A stretch of 64,000 bases of DNA from Hyphomicrobiales bacterium (GCA_017305665.1 JAFKKH010000020.1:79248-143247), one strand, 5' to 3'. Positions 34,368-43,371 are shown, numbered from the stretch's first letter. Numbers and translations: made by a program. Notes: a model not told the origin generated them from the letters alone.

Positions 34368-34390
34368 TTCCCGATCTTCCCGATCGGGAA
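34368..34390. terminator. Hairpin between convergent genes
   Basis: TTCCCGATC and GATCGGGAA form a perfect 9-bp stem with a 5-nt loop, 11 bp past the rhodanese-like stop and 10 bp before the end of the convergent coiled-coil gene. The position suits a two-way terminator, although neither side has a long T tract. Confidence 0.55.
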
Positions 34391-34400
34391 CTTCTGGCCT

Positions 34401-35045
34401 TCATGGCTTTGACGAGTCGGCGTTCATGGCGTCCTGAATTGCACGTCCTAAATCAAACAGTCGTTTCTCGATCAGGACAGGTACATCACATACATAGGAT
34501 GTCGATTTCCGCCGATCCTCGAAGATGCGCGTCTGCCACGCAAGCCGGCTAGTGAGTTCCTGGACCTGCGTCTGATCGCCGTTCGATTTGTCCTGTATTT
34601 CCCGCAGCTTGTCCACTTCCTTACGGATGTCATCGGCGGCGGCCTTTTGCTTGCGCGAAAAACGCTCGATGCCGTTCATCACCTCGTCACGCTGCGCATC
34701 AAGCGTCGAGTACAAGGCGGCGAAAAGTGCTGTTCCTTTTTTCTGTCTTTCCGCGCTCGTGCCAACGACATAGTCAGCAATCAATTTCCGGGCATCCTCA
34801 ATCGGAGTACGGCGAGCCGCCAGCCGCGATACCAGTTCGGCTTGTTTCGTGTCGACCGGTTTTGCCTGATCTCCAGTGTCGATCGACGGCCCGGCCCAGA
34901 CGCTTGCAACTGCAATTCCCGGCACCTTCAGTTGCTGGCATGGCCAATCCGGATACCGAGGGTCCAGCGCAAAGGCCGACTGAATCCAGCACGTGACAAT
35001 CGCGGCCACGATGCAGCGCAAAAAGTTTCGCTTTGAAAGAGCCAC
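34401..35045 (-). CDS. Exported coiled-coil protein of unknown function
   Basis: A 214-residue protein with a signal segment (FLRCIVAAIVTCWIQSAFA), then DPRYPDWPCQQLKVPGIAVASVWAGPSID. A long helical stretch (about 60-180) follows, with heptad-like RFSRKQKAAADDIRKEVDKLREIQDKS, and ends with VPVLIEKRLFDLGRAI. A CQQ near the mature start and a late YVCDVP give two cysteines. The GTG at 35045 has a GGGAG site; an ATG at 35102 is possible. It is the last gene of the methanol region and no family was recognised. Confidence 0.75.
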   Translation of the reverse strand: MALSKRNFLRCIVAAIVTCWIQSAFALDPRYPDWPCQQLKVPGIAVASVWAGPSIDTGDQAKPVDTKQAELVSRLAARRTPIEDARKLIADYVVGTSAERQKKGTALFAALYSTLDAQRDEVMNGIERFSRKQKAAADDIRKEVDKLREIQDKSNGDQTQVQELTSRLAWQTRIFEDRRKSTSYVCDVPVLIEKRLFDLGRAIQDAMNADSSKP

Positions 35046-35196
35046 GCTGCAACTCCCTATGGTCAGCAACCGCCCCCTCGTCTCGCCGACGCCAGACATC
35101 ATAGAAGCTATTCTATATCCATCACCCGCCGCAATTGGGTTTTCTAATCAAACTTGGCCGCCGGCTAAGCGAGAAAAATTTACCCGAAAGAAAATT

Positions 35197-36009
35197 TTAC
35201 GGAAAGTGACGTTGAATGGTGGCACGCATCGCGCGGATGATACGCTTCTTTTGACGGTCGATGTCCTCGATCCAGCCGGACACGCCAATGGCGAGAGACC
35301 TCTGAGCGCGCCCCTCCGTCAACGGCAGCCGCATCGAAATATGCCCGCCGCCTGGCGTCACCAACTCGCGTGAGAAGAAATAACCCTGGCGGCGAAACTC
35401 CCTCACGTTCTCGAGAACCTGCTTGATCTCCAGTTTGTGGGTCTGCTGCTCGGCCGCCGTCCTTCGAACGAGAATCCGGATTTCGTCATCGGGAACGTCA
35501 CGCAGAAGCGCGAAACCCGCGGCCGACCATACCAGCAAACGATTGGTTCCTGTCGGCGTGTGCAGCCGCAACGTGCTGTTGATCGCCTGAATGACGTGGA
35601 CATATTGCGCATAGATCCCGTTGCGCAACGCAACAGTGATCGTTGCGCCGGTCTCCGCGCTGAGTTCATCCATCAGGCGCCCGACCGTGCCGTTTGCCGC
35701 CATCCCGTTCGCGATCCACGAACCCAATAATGCCACCTGCATGGTTGGGATATAGGACCGATCGATGGAATCGAATTCCAGGTAACCGAGCTTTGTCAGA
35801 CTTTGCAGCAATACCGACGTGGACGATTGGGGATAGCCCGCACGTTCGGCGATCTCGCCAACCCGCATCCCGCGCTGCACGTCGTCGAATATCGCAAGAA
35901 TGCGCAGCACGCGCGCAGCCGATTTGACCACCGCATGCTTTTCTGTCGTCGCATCGACGACAGAAACTTCGCGCGCGCGGCGCGTCATGGATCGATTCTT
36001 CACTGGCAT
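35197..36009 (-). CDS. IclR-family transcriptional regulator of the acyl-CoA cluster
   Basis: A 270-residue regulator. A winged helix-turn-helix at about 28-90 (AARVLRILAIFDD, GYPQSSTSVLLQSLTKLGYL) is followed by the IclR effector domain (TVALRNGIYAQYVHVIQ, GYFFSRELVTPGGGHISMRLP). It is the last gene of the leftward set CoA-transferase, ABC importer, enoyl-CoA hydratase, two acyl-CoA dehydrogenases, with 85 bp between. It probably senses a pathway intermediate and controls the divergent promoter near 43.3 kb, where a perfect palindrome lies. Confidence 0.92.
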   Translation of the reverse strand: MPVKNRSMTRRAREVSVVDATTEKHAVVKSAARVLRILAIFDDVQRGMRVGEIAERAGYPQSSTSVLLQSLTKLGYLEFDSIDRSYIPTMQVALLGSWIANGMAANGTVGRLMDELSAETGATITVALRNGIYAQYVHVIQAINSTLRLHTPTGTNRLLVWSAAGFALLRDVPDDEIRILVRRTAAEQQTHKLEIKQVLENVREFRRQGYFFSRELVTPGGGHISMRLPLTEGRAQRSLAIGVSGWIEDIDRQKKRIIRAMRATIQRHFP

Positions 36010-36094
36010 CCGGCAATCGCCTCGACCGTATCAACGTGTCGGCAAATCTTGCTTCAAGAGCCGGGCTGACGCAATTCAGCGCGTCGATTCGCGC

Positions 36095-37171
36095 TCAGCG
36101 AAACCCGGTAATCGACGGCCACAGCGCTTCGCCGCCCATCGCGCAGACGTTCCGGCCGATCCATTCCTGCCAATAACTTTCCGAGCCGCCCTCATCGCGC
36201 CACGACCAAAGGCGGCGCGTGACGAAGTGCAACGCATGCTCGTGGGTAAATCCCATCGCGCCGTGAACCTGATGGCATACCGCAGCGACATGCCCCGCCG
36301 CTTCGCCGCACCGCGATTTCGCGACCGCAATTGCAAAGCGGTCGCCGGCGAAGATGTCACTCTCGCCCATGGCGTCGGCCGCGGCCGACGCCGCAGCAAA
36401 ATGTCCTGCGGCGACGGCCAGCATATGCTGAATGGCTTGAAACTTTCCGATTGGTCGACCGAACTGCACGCGTTCGTTGGCATAGGTCAGCGCATAATCG
36501 AGCGCGCGCTCCATGCCGCCGACCATCTGCTGCACGCGTATCGCAGCCACGTAAGACAGAAGTCCATCGCCACCCAAGGTGTCCGGAGCCTTGAGGACCG
36601 CGTTAAGCGGTACGTCGATCCGATCCAGTTGCAGATTATCGCGTGGCTCGTACGCGACGTTGCGCCGGCGCTGATTGGTTCCAACCGTATCGCGCTCTAC
36701 ATGCGCAAGGTAACCCACCCCCTTCTCGTCGCGCGCAAAAATCACGAGATGACGGACATCGCCGCCCCAGGGCACATGGCCGATCGTGCCGTTCAGTGTT
36801 GCGCCTTCGCGGTTGAAGGCGATCGCGATCCTGTCGTCCGCGGTAACGGGCGCAAAGGTCGTCGGTCCGTCGAGCAGCGAACCTCCGGCCTCGACCCACA
36901 GGTGATTGGCGACCATCGTCTCGGCAAGCGGTAACGGCAACGCATGATAGCCCATCCGCCGCATCAGACTCATGGCGTCCGCCGGCGCGAGGCCGAGACC
37001 GCCGGAGGCCTCAGCGACCATGGCGTGAGGAAGGCCGGCTTCACTGACGGCCTCCCACAATCCTTCCTGCCACTCGCCGCTGTCGGCTGCCGTCAGCACG
37101 TCCTTGGACACCTGCTTTTCGAACAGGCGCCCCACCTGCTCGATCATGATCTTTGAGAAATCTTCCGACAT
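36095..37171 (-). CDS. Acyl-CoA dehydrogenase-like protein, second subunit type
   Basis: A 358-residue flavoprotein of the acyl-CoA dehydrogenase family. The N-terminal helical domain (WEAVSEAGLPHAMVAEASGGLGL), a middle beta domain and the C-terminal four-helix domain (YANERVQFGRPIGKFQAIQHMLA, QVHGAMGFTHEHALHFVTRRLW) are recognisable. The C-terminus reads RDEGGSESYWQEWIGR, without the usual GGTxEI base motif of the neighbouring gene. It starts 15 bp after that neighbour. The pair may form a heteromeric enzyme such as pimeloyl-CoA or steroid side-chain dehydrogenases, where only one subunit carries the base. Confidence 0.88.
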   Translation of the reverse strand: MSEDFSKIMIEQVGRLFEKQVSKDVLTAADSGEWQEGLWEAVSEAGLPHAMVAEASGGLGLAPADAMSLMRRMGYHALPLPLAETMVANHLWVEAGGSLLDGPTTFAPVTADDRIAIAFNREGATLNGTIGHVPWGGDVRHLVIFARDEKGVGYLAHVERDTVGTNQRRRNVAYEPRDNLQLDRIDVPLNAVLKAPDTLGGDGLLSYVAAIRVQQMVGGMERALDYALTYANERVQFGRPIGKFQAIQHMLAVAAGHFAAASAAADAMGESDIFAGDRFAIAVAKSRCGEAAGHVAAVCHQVHGAMGFTHEHALHFVTRRLWSWRDEGGSESYWQEWIGRNVCAMGGEALWPSITGFR

Positions 37172-37186
37172 GGCAACCTCCGAAAG

Positions 37187-38335
37187 TCAGCGCAATCCCA
37201 GGCCGCGGGCAATCATGCCGCGCAGGATTTCCGGCGTGCCCCCGCGAAGGGTGAACGACGGCGCATGCAGCAGCACATGCGCCAGCGCTTGCGAAAATTC
37301 GTCCTCGTCATCGAGACTGGACTCGCTAGGCACCAGACTGCGGACCATCTCGGGAATCTCGCGCTCGAACGCAGTGCCGACATCCTTGACGAGCGCCGCC
37401 TCGGTGATCGGGCGCTCGCCACGCTCGAGCAGCCCCGCGATCGACGCCGACATCCGCCGCAGCGCGGAGAAATGCGCGACACAACGGCCCACCGCGATCG
37501 CCTGTCGTTCGGACGGCTCGGCGCCAACCTTATCGATGAGGCTCACCAGAAGACGAATATCCGACATGAACCGGTCCGGACCGGCGCGTTCGAACGCCAG
37601 TTCACCGGTGACGTGCTTCCAGCCCTCGCCGGGTTGGCCCATCACCATGTCGTCCGGCACGAACACGTCCTTGAAGAACACCTCATTGAACTCGTGGCCA
37701 CCGGCCATGTTGAGGATCGGCCGGATCTGGATGCCTTTGGAGTCAGTCGCAACGATGAATTGCGTCAGCCCGGCGTGCCGGTCCTGGTCGAGCGGCGAGG
37801 TCCGCGCCAGGACAATAAGATAGTGAACGCGATGCGCATTCGAGGTCCAGATCTTCGATCCGTTGATGGTCCAGCCGCCATCGACTCGCGTCGCTTTGGT
37901 CCTGACGGCGGCGAGATCAGACCCCGAATCCGGCTCGCTCATGCCAATCCCGAAATAGCATTCGCCGGCCGCGATCTTCGGCAGGATTGTTGCGCGAGCA
38001 CGCTCGCTGCCATGCTTGAGGATCTGCGGTCCCGACTGACGATCGGCGATCCAGTGTGCGCCAGCGGGCGCACCCGCGGCCAGCATTTCCTCGGTGACGA
38101 CGAAGCGCTCGAGATTGGAATATTCACCACCGCCGTATTGCTTGGGCCAGGTCATGCCGACGAAGCCCGCGGCCGCGGCGCGACGGCTGAATTCAGCATC
38201 GAAGGTCGACCACGAGGAGCGATGCGCTGCAAAACGGTTGTGCGACCGTTCGTCCTGCAGGAAGGCTCGGACCTTTTTGCGCATGGCCTGAGCTTCGGGC
38301 GGAAGCGAGAGAGCCTCGAATCGAAACGCCTGCAT
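37187..38335 (-). CDS. Acyl-CoA dehydrogenase, first subunit
   Basis: A 382-residue enzyme that should introduce an alpha-beta double bond into a CoA thioester with FAD. Signatures: WPKQYGGGEYSNLERFVVTEEM, FGIGMSEPDSGSDLAAVRTKA (FAD and substrate contact), WTINGSKIWTSNAH, and the C-terminal GGTPEILRGMIARGLGLR, with the Glu in the position used as catalytic base. It lies 38 bp downstream of the enoyl-CoA hydratase and directly upstream of its probable partner subunit. The chain type of the substrate cannot be told. Confidence 0.93.
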   Translation of the reverse strand: MQAFRFEALSLPPEAQAMRKKVRAFLQDERSHNRFAAHRSSWSTFDAEFSRRAAAAGFVGMTWPKQYGGGEYSNLERFVVTEEMLAAGAPAGAHWIADRQSGPQILKHGSERARATILPKIAAGECYFGIGMSEPDSGSDLAAVRTKATRVDGGWTINGSKIWTSNAHRVHYLIVLARTSPLDQDRHAGLTQFIVATDSKGIQIRPILNMAGGHEFNEVFFKDVFVPDDMVMGQPGEGWKHVTGELAFERAGPDRFMSDIRLLVSLIDKVGAEPSERQAIAVGRCVAHFSALRRMSASIAGLLERGERPITEAALVKDVGTAFEREIPEMVRSLVPSESSLDDEDEFSQALAHVLLHAPSFTLRGGTPEILRGMIARGLGLR

Positions 38336-38373
38336 GGATGATCCCTCAAGATTCTTTGGGTCGACGTTTGTGG

Positions 38374-39171
38374 TCAGATGCCCTTGAACACCGGCTTGCG
38401 CTTATCGAGGAACGCAGTCACCGCCTCGTGCTGATCCGCGGTGTGCTGGATCAGCGCCTGCATGCTCGCGGCCATCTCGAGATGGGTCGGCAGTCCGATG
38501 GCGGCGGAATCACGAACCAGCTTCTTGCACATCCGGATCGACTGCGCGGGATAGGCGGCGATCTGCTTCGCCATCTTCTGCGCTTCGGCCAGCAATTCAC
38601 CCTTCGGGACCACGCGGGAGACAAGGCCCCATTCGAGCGCCTTGTCGGCTTTGATGAAATTGCCGGTGAAGGTCATCTCGTAGGCCCGCGACAGGCCGAC
38701 GACGCGCGGCAGGAACCAGGCGCCGCCATCGCCGGACACCAGACCCACACGCATGAAGCTTTCGGCGAATTCGGCATTATCGGCCGCGATACGGATGTCG
38801 CACATCAGCGACAGGTCGCAGCCCGCTCCGACGGCGAACCCGTTGACGGCGGCGATCGACGGCACCTGCAGATCATACATCGCCAGCGGGATCTGCTGGA
38901 TGCCGTGAAGATAGCCGCGCCGGATTTCAGCCGGCGTCCCGCCGAACAGACCGGTGCGATCCCGCATTTCCTTGACGTTGCCCCCGGACGAAAAGCCCTC
39001 GCCAGCGCCGGTCACGATGACGCACCGCACCGACATGTCCTGATTGATCCGGGCGCAATACGCGACAAGCTGCTCGACGATCGCCGGCGAAATCGCGTTA
39101 CGGGTAGCCGGCTCGTTCAGCGTCAGCGTGACGACACCATCGTCCTGCTCGTATTTCACGCTCTCAGACAT
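38374..39171 (-). CDS. Enoyl-CoA hydratase/isomerase family protein
   Basis: A 265-residue crotonase-fold enzyme expected to hydrate the enoyl-CoA made by the dehydrogenase pair. The oxyanion-hole segments are GAGEGFSSGGNVKEM (about 58-72) and NGFAVGAGCDLSLMCDIRIA (about 108-127). RVGLVSGDGGAWFLPRVVG follows; of the two classical catalytic glutamates, the one in YEMTFTG seems present, while the other position reads differently. This variation occurs in subfamilies with other chemistry, so isomerase or hydrolase activity is possible. Confidence 0.9.
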   Translation of the reverse strand: MSESVKYEQDDGVVTLTLNEPATRNAISPAIVEQLVAYCARINQDMSVRCVIVTGAGEGFSSGGNVKEMRDRTGLFGGTPAEIRRGYLHGIQQIPLAMYDLQVPSIAAVNGFAVGAGCDLSLMCDIRIAADNAEFAESFMRVGLVSGDGGAWFLPRVVGLSRAYEMTFTGNFIKADKALEWGLVSRVVPKGELLAEAQKMAKQIAAYPAQSIRMCKKLVRDSAAIGLPTHLEMAASMQALIQHTADQHEAVTAFLDKRKPVFKGI

Positions 39172-39209
39172 TCGAGATTCCTTCTTTCAACTCAGCGACC
39201 AGCACATCG

Positions 39210-40115
39210 TCAGCCGCCATGCATTCCCCAACGCCGCACCGTGAGGCGCTCGATGGTCTGGAAGATCACGCCTTCCACGAACAGGCCGACGATCATCACA
39301 GTGATCAGGCCGGCAAACACACCGGATGTTTCGAGCAGGTTGCGCTTTTCGAAGATGTACCAACCGAGGCCGCCCTGTCCCGCCGAGACGCCGAACACCA
39401 GTTCGGCCGCAACAAGCGTTCGCCATGCGAAAGCCCAGCCGATCTTGAGACCACTGAGAATGGCCGGGAATGCCGCCGGAATCAGGATGCCCGTGACAAA
39501 GCGCAATCCGCGCAATCCAAAAGTCTGGCCGGCCATCCGCAGCGTGTTGGACACCGACAGGAAACCGGCATGGGTGTTGAGCGCAACCGCCCAGAGCACG
39601 GAATGCACGATAACGAAGATCAGGCTGGGCACGCCAAGTCCGAACCACAGAAGCGCCAGCGGCAGGAGTGCGATCGCCGGCATCGGATTGAACATCGCAG
39701 TCAGCGTCGACAGCAGGTCCGTGGCAAAACGCGTCGAGACCGCCAACGTCGTCAGTAACGCTGCCAGCAGAATACCGAGACCATAGCCCATCAGAAGGAT
39801 GCGCAGGGTGACCTGCAATCGCTCTGGAATCGTGCCGCTGGCAATGTCGGTCCAAAGCGAGGTCAGGGTCTCGCTCAGCGTCGGGAAACTCAGGGGGTTA
39901 TCGAGCCAGCGGCCGTAACTCTCCCATACGATGGCCAGGATCACCAGAATGACGCCGCGCCGGACCAGCGACGAGTTCCAGATGCGCTGCGTCCATGGCA
40001 GCGGCACCTCGATCGTCCCGATTTCAGACACGGGAACGACCTTCCGTGTGAAATCCTGGCGCTTCACTGGAGATACGAACGGCGGCCGAACTCCGGCCTG
40101 CTTGGCGTCGATCAT
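39210..40115 (-). CDS. ABC transporter permease, NitT/TauT type
   Basis: A 301-residue permease with a cytoplasmic N-terminus of about 45 residues and six membrane segments. The importer coupling loop is SNTLRMAGQTFGLRGLRFVTGILIPAAFPAI (about 175-205). It overlaps the ATPase gene by 4 nt and follows the SBP-ATPase order of a complete uptake system. The substrate is probably the compound degraded by the adjacent CoA-dependent enzymes, by context only. Confidence 0.9.
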   Translation of the reverse strand: MIDAKQAGVRPPFVSPVKRQDFTRKVVPVSEIGTIEVPLPWTQRIWNSSLVRRGVILVILAIVWESYGRWLDNPLSFPTLSETLTSLWTDIASGTIPERLQVTLRILLMGYGLGILLAALLTTLAVSTRFATDLLSTLTAMFNPMPAIALLPLALLWFGLGVPSLIFVIVHSVLWAVALNTHAGFLSVSNTLRMAGQTFGLRGLRFVTGILIPAAFPAILSGLKIGWAFAWRTLVAAELVFGVSAGQGGLGWYIFEKRNLLETSGVFAGLITVMIVGLFVEGVIFQTIERLTVRRWGMHGG

Positions 40116-40912
40116 TGTGCTTCTCCAGCAGACGGAAACAACAGGTCATGAATCCGGCGGCAGGCAGCTTGAAAATCCTCGCCGCTGGAATTTGGTCCAC
40201 CGAGATGATCAACGTTGATCTCGGCACAGACCTGTCCGGGATGCGGCGACAACACCACGACGCGGCTGCCGACCAGGACCGCCTCCTCGATCGAATGGGT
40301 GACGAAGATCAGCGTGAAGCCAACCGCCTCCCATAGCGCGACCAGCTCTTCCTGCATCTTGCGGCGGGTGAGCGCGTCAAGCGCCGCGAACGGCTCATCC
40401 ATCAGCAGGATATACGGACGCATGGCCATGGCCCGGGCGATCGCGACGCGCTGCTTCATGCCGCCGGACAGCGTATGCGGATAGGAGTCGATGAATCCGG
40501 ACAGGTTGACACTCTCGATCACCTGCTCGGCGCGCCGGTTGGCTTCTTCGGCTGAGACACCATTGCAGCGCATCGGGTACGTCACGTTGTGGCGCACCGT
40601 CTTCCACGGCAGGAGCTGATCGAACTCCTGAAAAACCATCATCCGGTCAGGGCCGGGGCGCGTGATCGGCGCGCCGCTGAGTCGGATCGATCCCTCGACC
40701 GGCCGGATGAATCCAGCGATGGCCTTCAACAAGGTGGATTTGCCGCAACCAGACGGTCCCAACAAAACCAGCCGCTCGCCAGGGTGGATGTCGAAATCCA
40801 CCCTATAGGTCGCGGTCACCCGCCGTTCCGGCGTGCGATATTGCAGCGTCACGCCATTGACCTGCAAAAGCGCTTCACCGCCGCTTGAATCGTTCACGTT
40901 GGGCTGAAGCAC
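40112..40912 (-). CDS. ABC transporter ATPase, NitT/TauT type
   Basis: A 266-residue nucleotide-binding subunit. Walker A GPSGCGKST (about 54-62), Q-loop FQEFDQLLPW, signature LSGGMKQR, Walker B ILLMDEPFAALD and switch VTHSIEEA are all intact. The pattern is the SsuB/TauB branch. It lies 27 bp downstream of the binding-protein gene and overlaps the permease gene by 4 nt. Confidence 0.94.
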   Translation of the reverse strand: MLQPNVNDSSGGEALLQVNGVTLQYRTPERRVTATYRVDFDIHPGERLVLLGPSGCGKSTLLKAIAGFIRPVEGSIRLSGAPITRPGPDRMMVFQEFDQLLPWKTVRHNVTYPMRCNGVSAEEANRRAEQVIESVNLSGFIDSYPHTLSGGMKQRVAIARAMAMRPYILLMDEPFAALDALTRRKMQEELVALWEAVGFTLIFVTHSIEEAVLVGSRVVVLSPHPGQVCAEINVDHLGGPNSSGEDFQAACRRIHDLLFPSAGEAQ

Positions 40913-40939
40913 GGCTCGCCTCCGGATGCTGGGGAGAGG

Positions 40940-41932
40940 TTAGTGGTTGTTGCCACCATCGATCGGAAAGAACACGTCCTTCCAGCCCGCTGGCGCCTTA
41001 CGCAGCATGCCCTGATCGATCATGAACTTGGCAAACAGTTCGATACCTTCCGGCTCGGTCGAATAGCTGACCGTGCCATCGGTCAGGATCTTCTGAACGT
41101 CCTCGACCGTCATCTGGACCTTCTCGGACTTCAGATAGATCTCGGCGGCCTGCTTCGGATCGTCCTTGATCAGCTTGTCAGCGTCCTGCAATCCGCGCAG
41201 CAACGCCTGCGCGACCTTCGGATTGGCATCGACGAAGGACTGCTGCGCCGTCAGCGTGGCGCCCGTGACCTTCTGCCCGTCGCTGATCGCCGTTGATTTC
41301 ATCACGACATGAACGTTTGGATTTTTCTCCACCATCTGGGTGAATGGCGGTGTCGCAAAATAGCCACCGATCGCCTTTCCGCTCATGATCGCAGCGGACG
41401 CATCCGGATGCGGCAGAGTCACCATCAGCTTGTCTGCTCGCGATGCATCTCCGTCCTTCGCCGCCATGGCCCGCAAAAGGATCGCCTGCGGCGAGTTGAA
41501 GGCCGGCACGGCGATCTTGTCGTTCGGCGTGAAATCCTTGAACGATTTAATGTTTTCGCGATTGGTAAACAGCACATACACGATGCTCGAGAGCGACCCG
41601 ATGGTCTTGATGTGCTGCTGTCCGCGCGTCTTGTCCCATGCGATCAGAGCCCCGGCGGTACCCAGTGTTCCTGCTTCGACGTTCTTCGAGAGCAGCGCCT
41701 CGTTCATCGCGGTCGATCCGCTGAAGCGGGTCAGTTCGACATCGAGGCCGGGCAGCCCGAGCGCTTTGGCGTTCTTGTCGAACAGGCCCGCGCTCTGCCC
41801 GACGACGACCGGCAGGTAGGTCAGGCCGTACTGCAGGCCGATACGCACCTTCGCAACTTCAGCGGCTGCGGGCCCGATCAGTGCGCAGCTGAGCGCGGCC
41901 GTTAGAAGCATTCGTCTGGTGGTGGACAGCAT
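40940..41932 (-). CDS. ABC substrate-binding protein, NitT/TauT (SsuA) type
   Basis: A 330-residue periplasmic receptor. Signal peptide MLSTTRRMLLTAALSCALIGPAAA, then KVRIGLQYGLTYLPVVVGQSAGLFDKNAKALGL, GSTAMNEALLSKNVEAGTLGTAG and VPAFNSPQAILLRAMA, the layout of aliphatic sulfonate and related receptors. The ATG at 41932 has a GGGAG ribosome binding site and gives a clean signal peptide; the longer frame to 41989 is rejected. It lies 104 bp downstream of the CoA-transferase. Confidence 0.92.
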   Translation of the reverse strand: MLSTTRRMLLTAALSCALIGPAAAEVAKVRIGLQYGLTYLPVVVGQSAGLFDKNAKALGLPGLDVELTRFSGSTAMNEALLSKNVEAGTLGTAGALIAWDKTRGQQHIKTIGSLSSIVYVLFTNRENIKSFKDFTPNDKIAVPAFNSPQAILLRAMAAKDGDASRADKLMVTLPHPDASAAIMSGKAIGGYFATPPFTQMVEKNPNVHVVMKSTAISDGQKVTGATLTAQQSFVDANPKVAQALLRGLQDADKLIKDDPKQAAEIYLKSEKVQMTVEDVQKILTDGTVSYSTEPEGIELFAKFMIDQGMLRKAPAGWKDVFFPIDGGNNH

Positions 41933-42036
41933 TTTATTGATCTCCCGTTTTTTGCTGTTCTTGTTGAGTGCGAGCAACGTCGCCCGCATAGTTGGAAATG
42001 ACAGCCGACCTATCGGCTTCGCACGTCACCGCTGCC

Positions 42037-43221
42037 TCATTCGGTTGCTGCCGCTGCATCTTTCGGCAAGCCGATCTCCCTGAGGATCTCGTCGGTATGC
42101 TCGCCAAGACGAGGCGCATGCCGGCGAATACGGAATGGCGCGGAACTGAATGACACCGGTCGCCGGATCGTCTTGTACCGGCCCTCGGTCGGATGATCGT
42201 CATAACCGAACATGCCGACGGCTTTCATGTGCGGGTCGTCGGGGAGATCGCCGAGCGACAGAACCGGCATGCAGGGAATGCTGACGCGATCACAGAATTC
42301 GACCCATTCGGCGTTCGTTCGCTTGACGGCTTCCTCCTCGACGATGCCGTAAAGATATTCGATGTGCAGGACGCGCTCGGTGAGGTAGTGGAAGCGCGTA
42401 TCCTCCTTCATTTCCGGCCGTCCGATGAAATCGAAAAAATCGCGCCAGTTCCGATCCGAATACGGCAACAGGCACATATAGCCGTCGCTGGTCTTGAACG
42501 GCTTGCGTGTCGGACTGACGACCCTTGTATAGCCGGGCTCGCTCAATGGCGGATCGAAAGCAAACCCCAGCAGATGCTCGATATAGGCGAACTCCGCCGT
42601 GGTCTCGAACATCGGCACTTCGATCGCCTGACCGCCGCCGCCGCGCTCACGCTGAAACAGCGCCGCGAGCACCGAATAGGCAATCGCCTGCCCCGACAGC
42701 TTGTCGCACAAAACGGTAGGCATGAAGGCAGGTGCGCCCCGCGCCGCCTGATGAAGTGCTGCAAGGCCGGCACCGGCCTGAATGATATCGTCGTAGGCCG
42801 CCTTGTCGCGATAGGGCCCGGCATTGCCGAACCCGTAGGCACCGCAATAAATGATGTCAGACCGGATCGTCTTGACCCGATCATAGGTGTATCCAAGCTT
42901 CTCGATCGCCTTGGGGCGCAGCGAGTGAACAAAAACATCCGCTGTCGCAATCAGCCTGTCGAGGGCCTCACGACCCGCCGCCGTCTTGAGATCCAGCACT
43001 ACGCTGCGCTTGTTGCGATTGAGATGCAGGAATCCGCCTGCCATGCCGGTGTTGCGGTTCGGCTTGTAAGACCTGAACGAATCGCCTTCGGGACTTTCGA
43101 CCTTGATGACGTCGGCTCCCATATCGGCGAGCACATGGGTCGCATACGGTCCCATGATGACGTTGGTGAAGTCGATGACGCGAATGCCCCCCAAAGGGCC
43201 GTCGGTCGGTGTTGTGTCCAT
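42037..43221 (-). CDS. CaiB/BaiF-type (family III) CoA-transferase
   Basis: A 394-residue enzyme that moves CoA between acids, here probably activating the imported substrate. It opens LGGIRVIDFTNVIMGPYATHVLADMGADVIKVE, the family signature, and has AYDDIIQAG with the catalytic Asp near 144. LHLNRNKRSVVLDLK and PYRDKAAY are also typical. It is the first gene of the leftward set, so CoA transfer, dehydrogenation and hydration follow in operon order with no CoA ligase seen. The ATG at 43221 fits the family; upstream codons to 43362 are rejected. Confidence 0.93.
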   Translation of the reverse strand: MDTTPTDGPLGGIRVIDFTNVIMGPYATHVLADMGADVIKVESPEGDSFRSYKPNRNTGMAGGFLHLNRNKRSVVLDLKTAAGREALDRLIATADVFVHSLRPKAIEKLGYTYDRVKTIRSDIIYCGAYGFGNAGPYRDKAAYDDIIQAGAGLAALHQAARGAPAFMPTVLCDKLSGQAIAYSVLAALFQRERGGGGQAIEVPMFETTAEFAYIEHLLGFAFDPPLSEPGYTRVVSPTRKPFKTSDGYMCLLPYSDRNWRDFFDFIGRPEMKEDTRFHYLTERVLHIEYLYGIVEEEAVKRTNAEWVEFCDRVSIPCMPVLSLGDLPDDPHMKAVGMFGYDDHPTEGRYKTIRRPVSFSSAPFRIRRHAPRLGEHTDEILREIGLPKDAAAATE

Positions 43222-43357
43222 CAGAACGCTGCTCTTCCGACTGAATTTGTTCTGCACAATCTGATTGCAGCGACCGATGGCACGACCGCCGCGCGTCGCT
43301 CGATAAACTGCATCGAGCGGTACAGTCGCAACACGTTTTGCCGTCGAAAACGCACAT

Positions 43358-43371
43358 ATCACATATGTGAT
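43358..43371. promoter_or_regulatory. Perfect 14-bp palindrome in the divergent promoter of the acyl-CoA cluster
   Basis: ATCACATATGTGAT reads the same on both strands. It lies in the 230-bp gap between the CoA-transferase and TRAP genes, 137 bp from one start and 81 bp from the other. Such a symmetrical AT-centred site is typical of a dimeric repressor; the IclR protein of this cluster is the obvious candidate, and a GntR-type protein elsewhere is the alternative. Confidence 0.55.

Noticed and set aside
38338-39786. Plus-strand frame of about 482 codons opposite enoyl-CoA hydratase and permease
   Set aside because: It spans two real genes on the other strand, has no domain and changes composition halfway; typical GC shadow.
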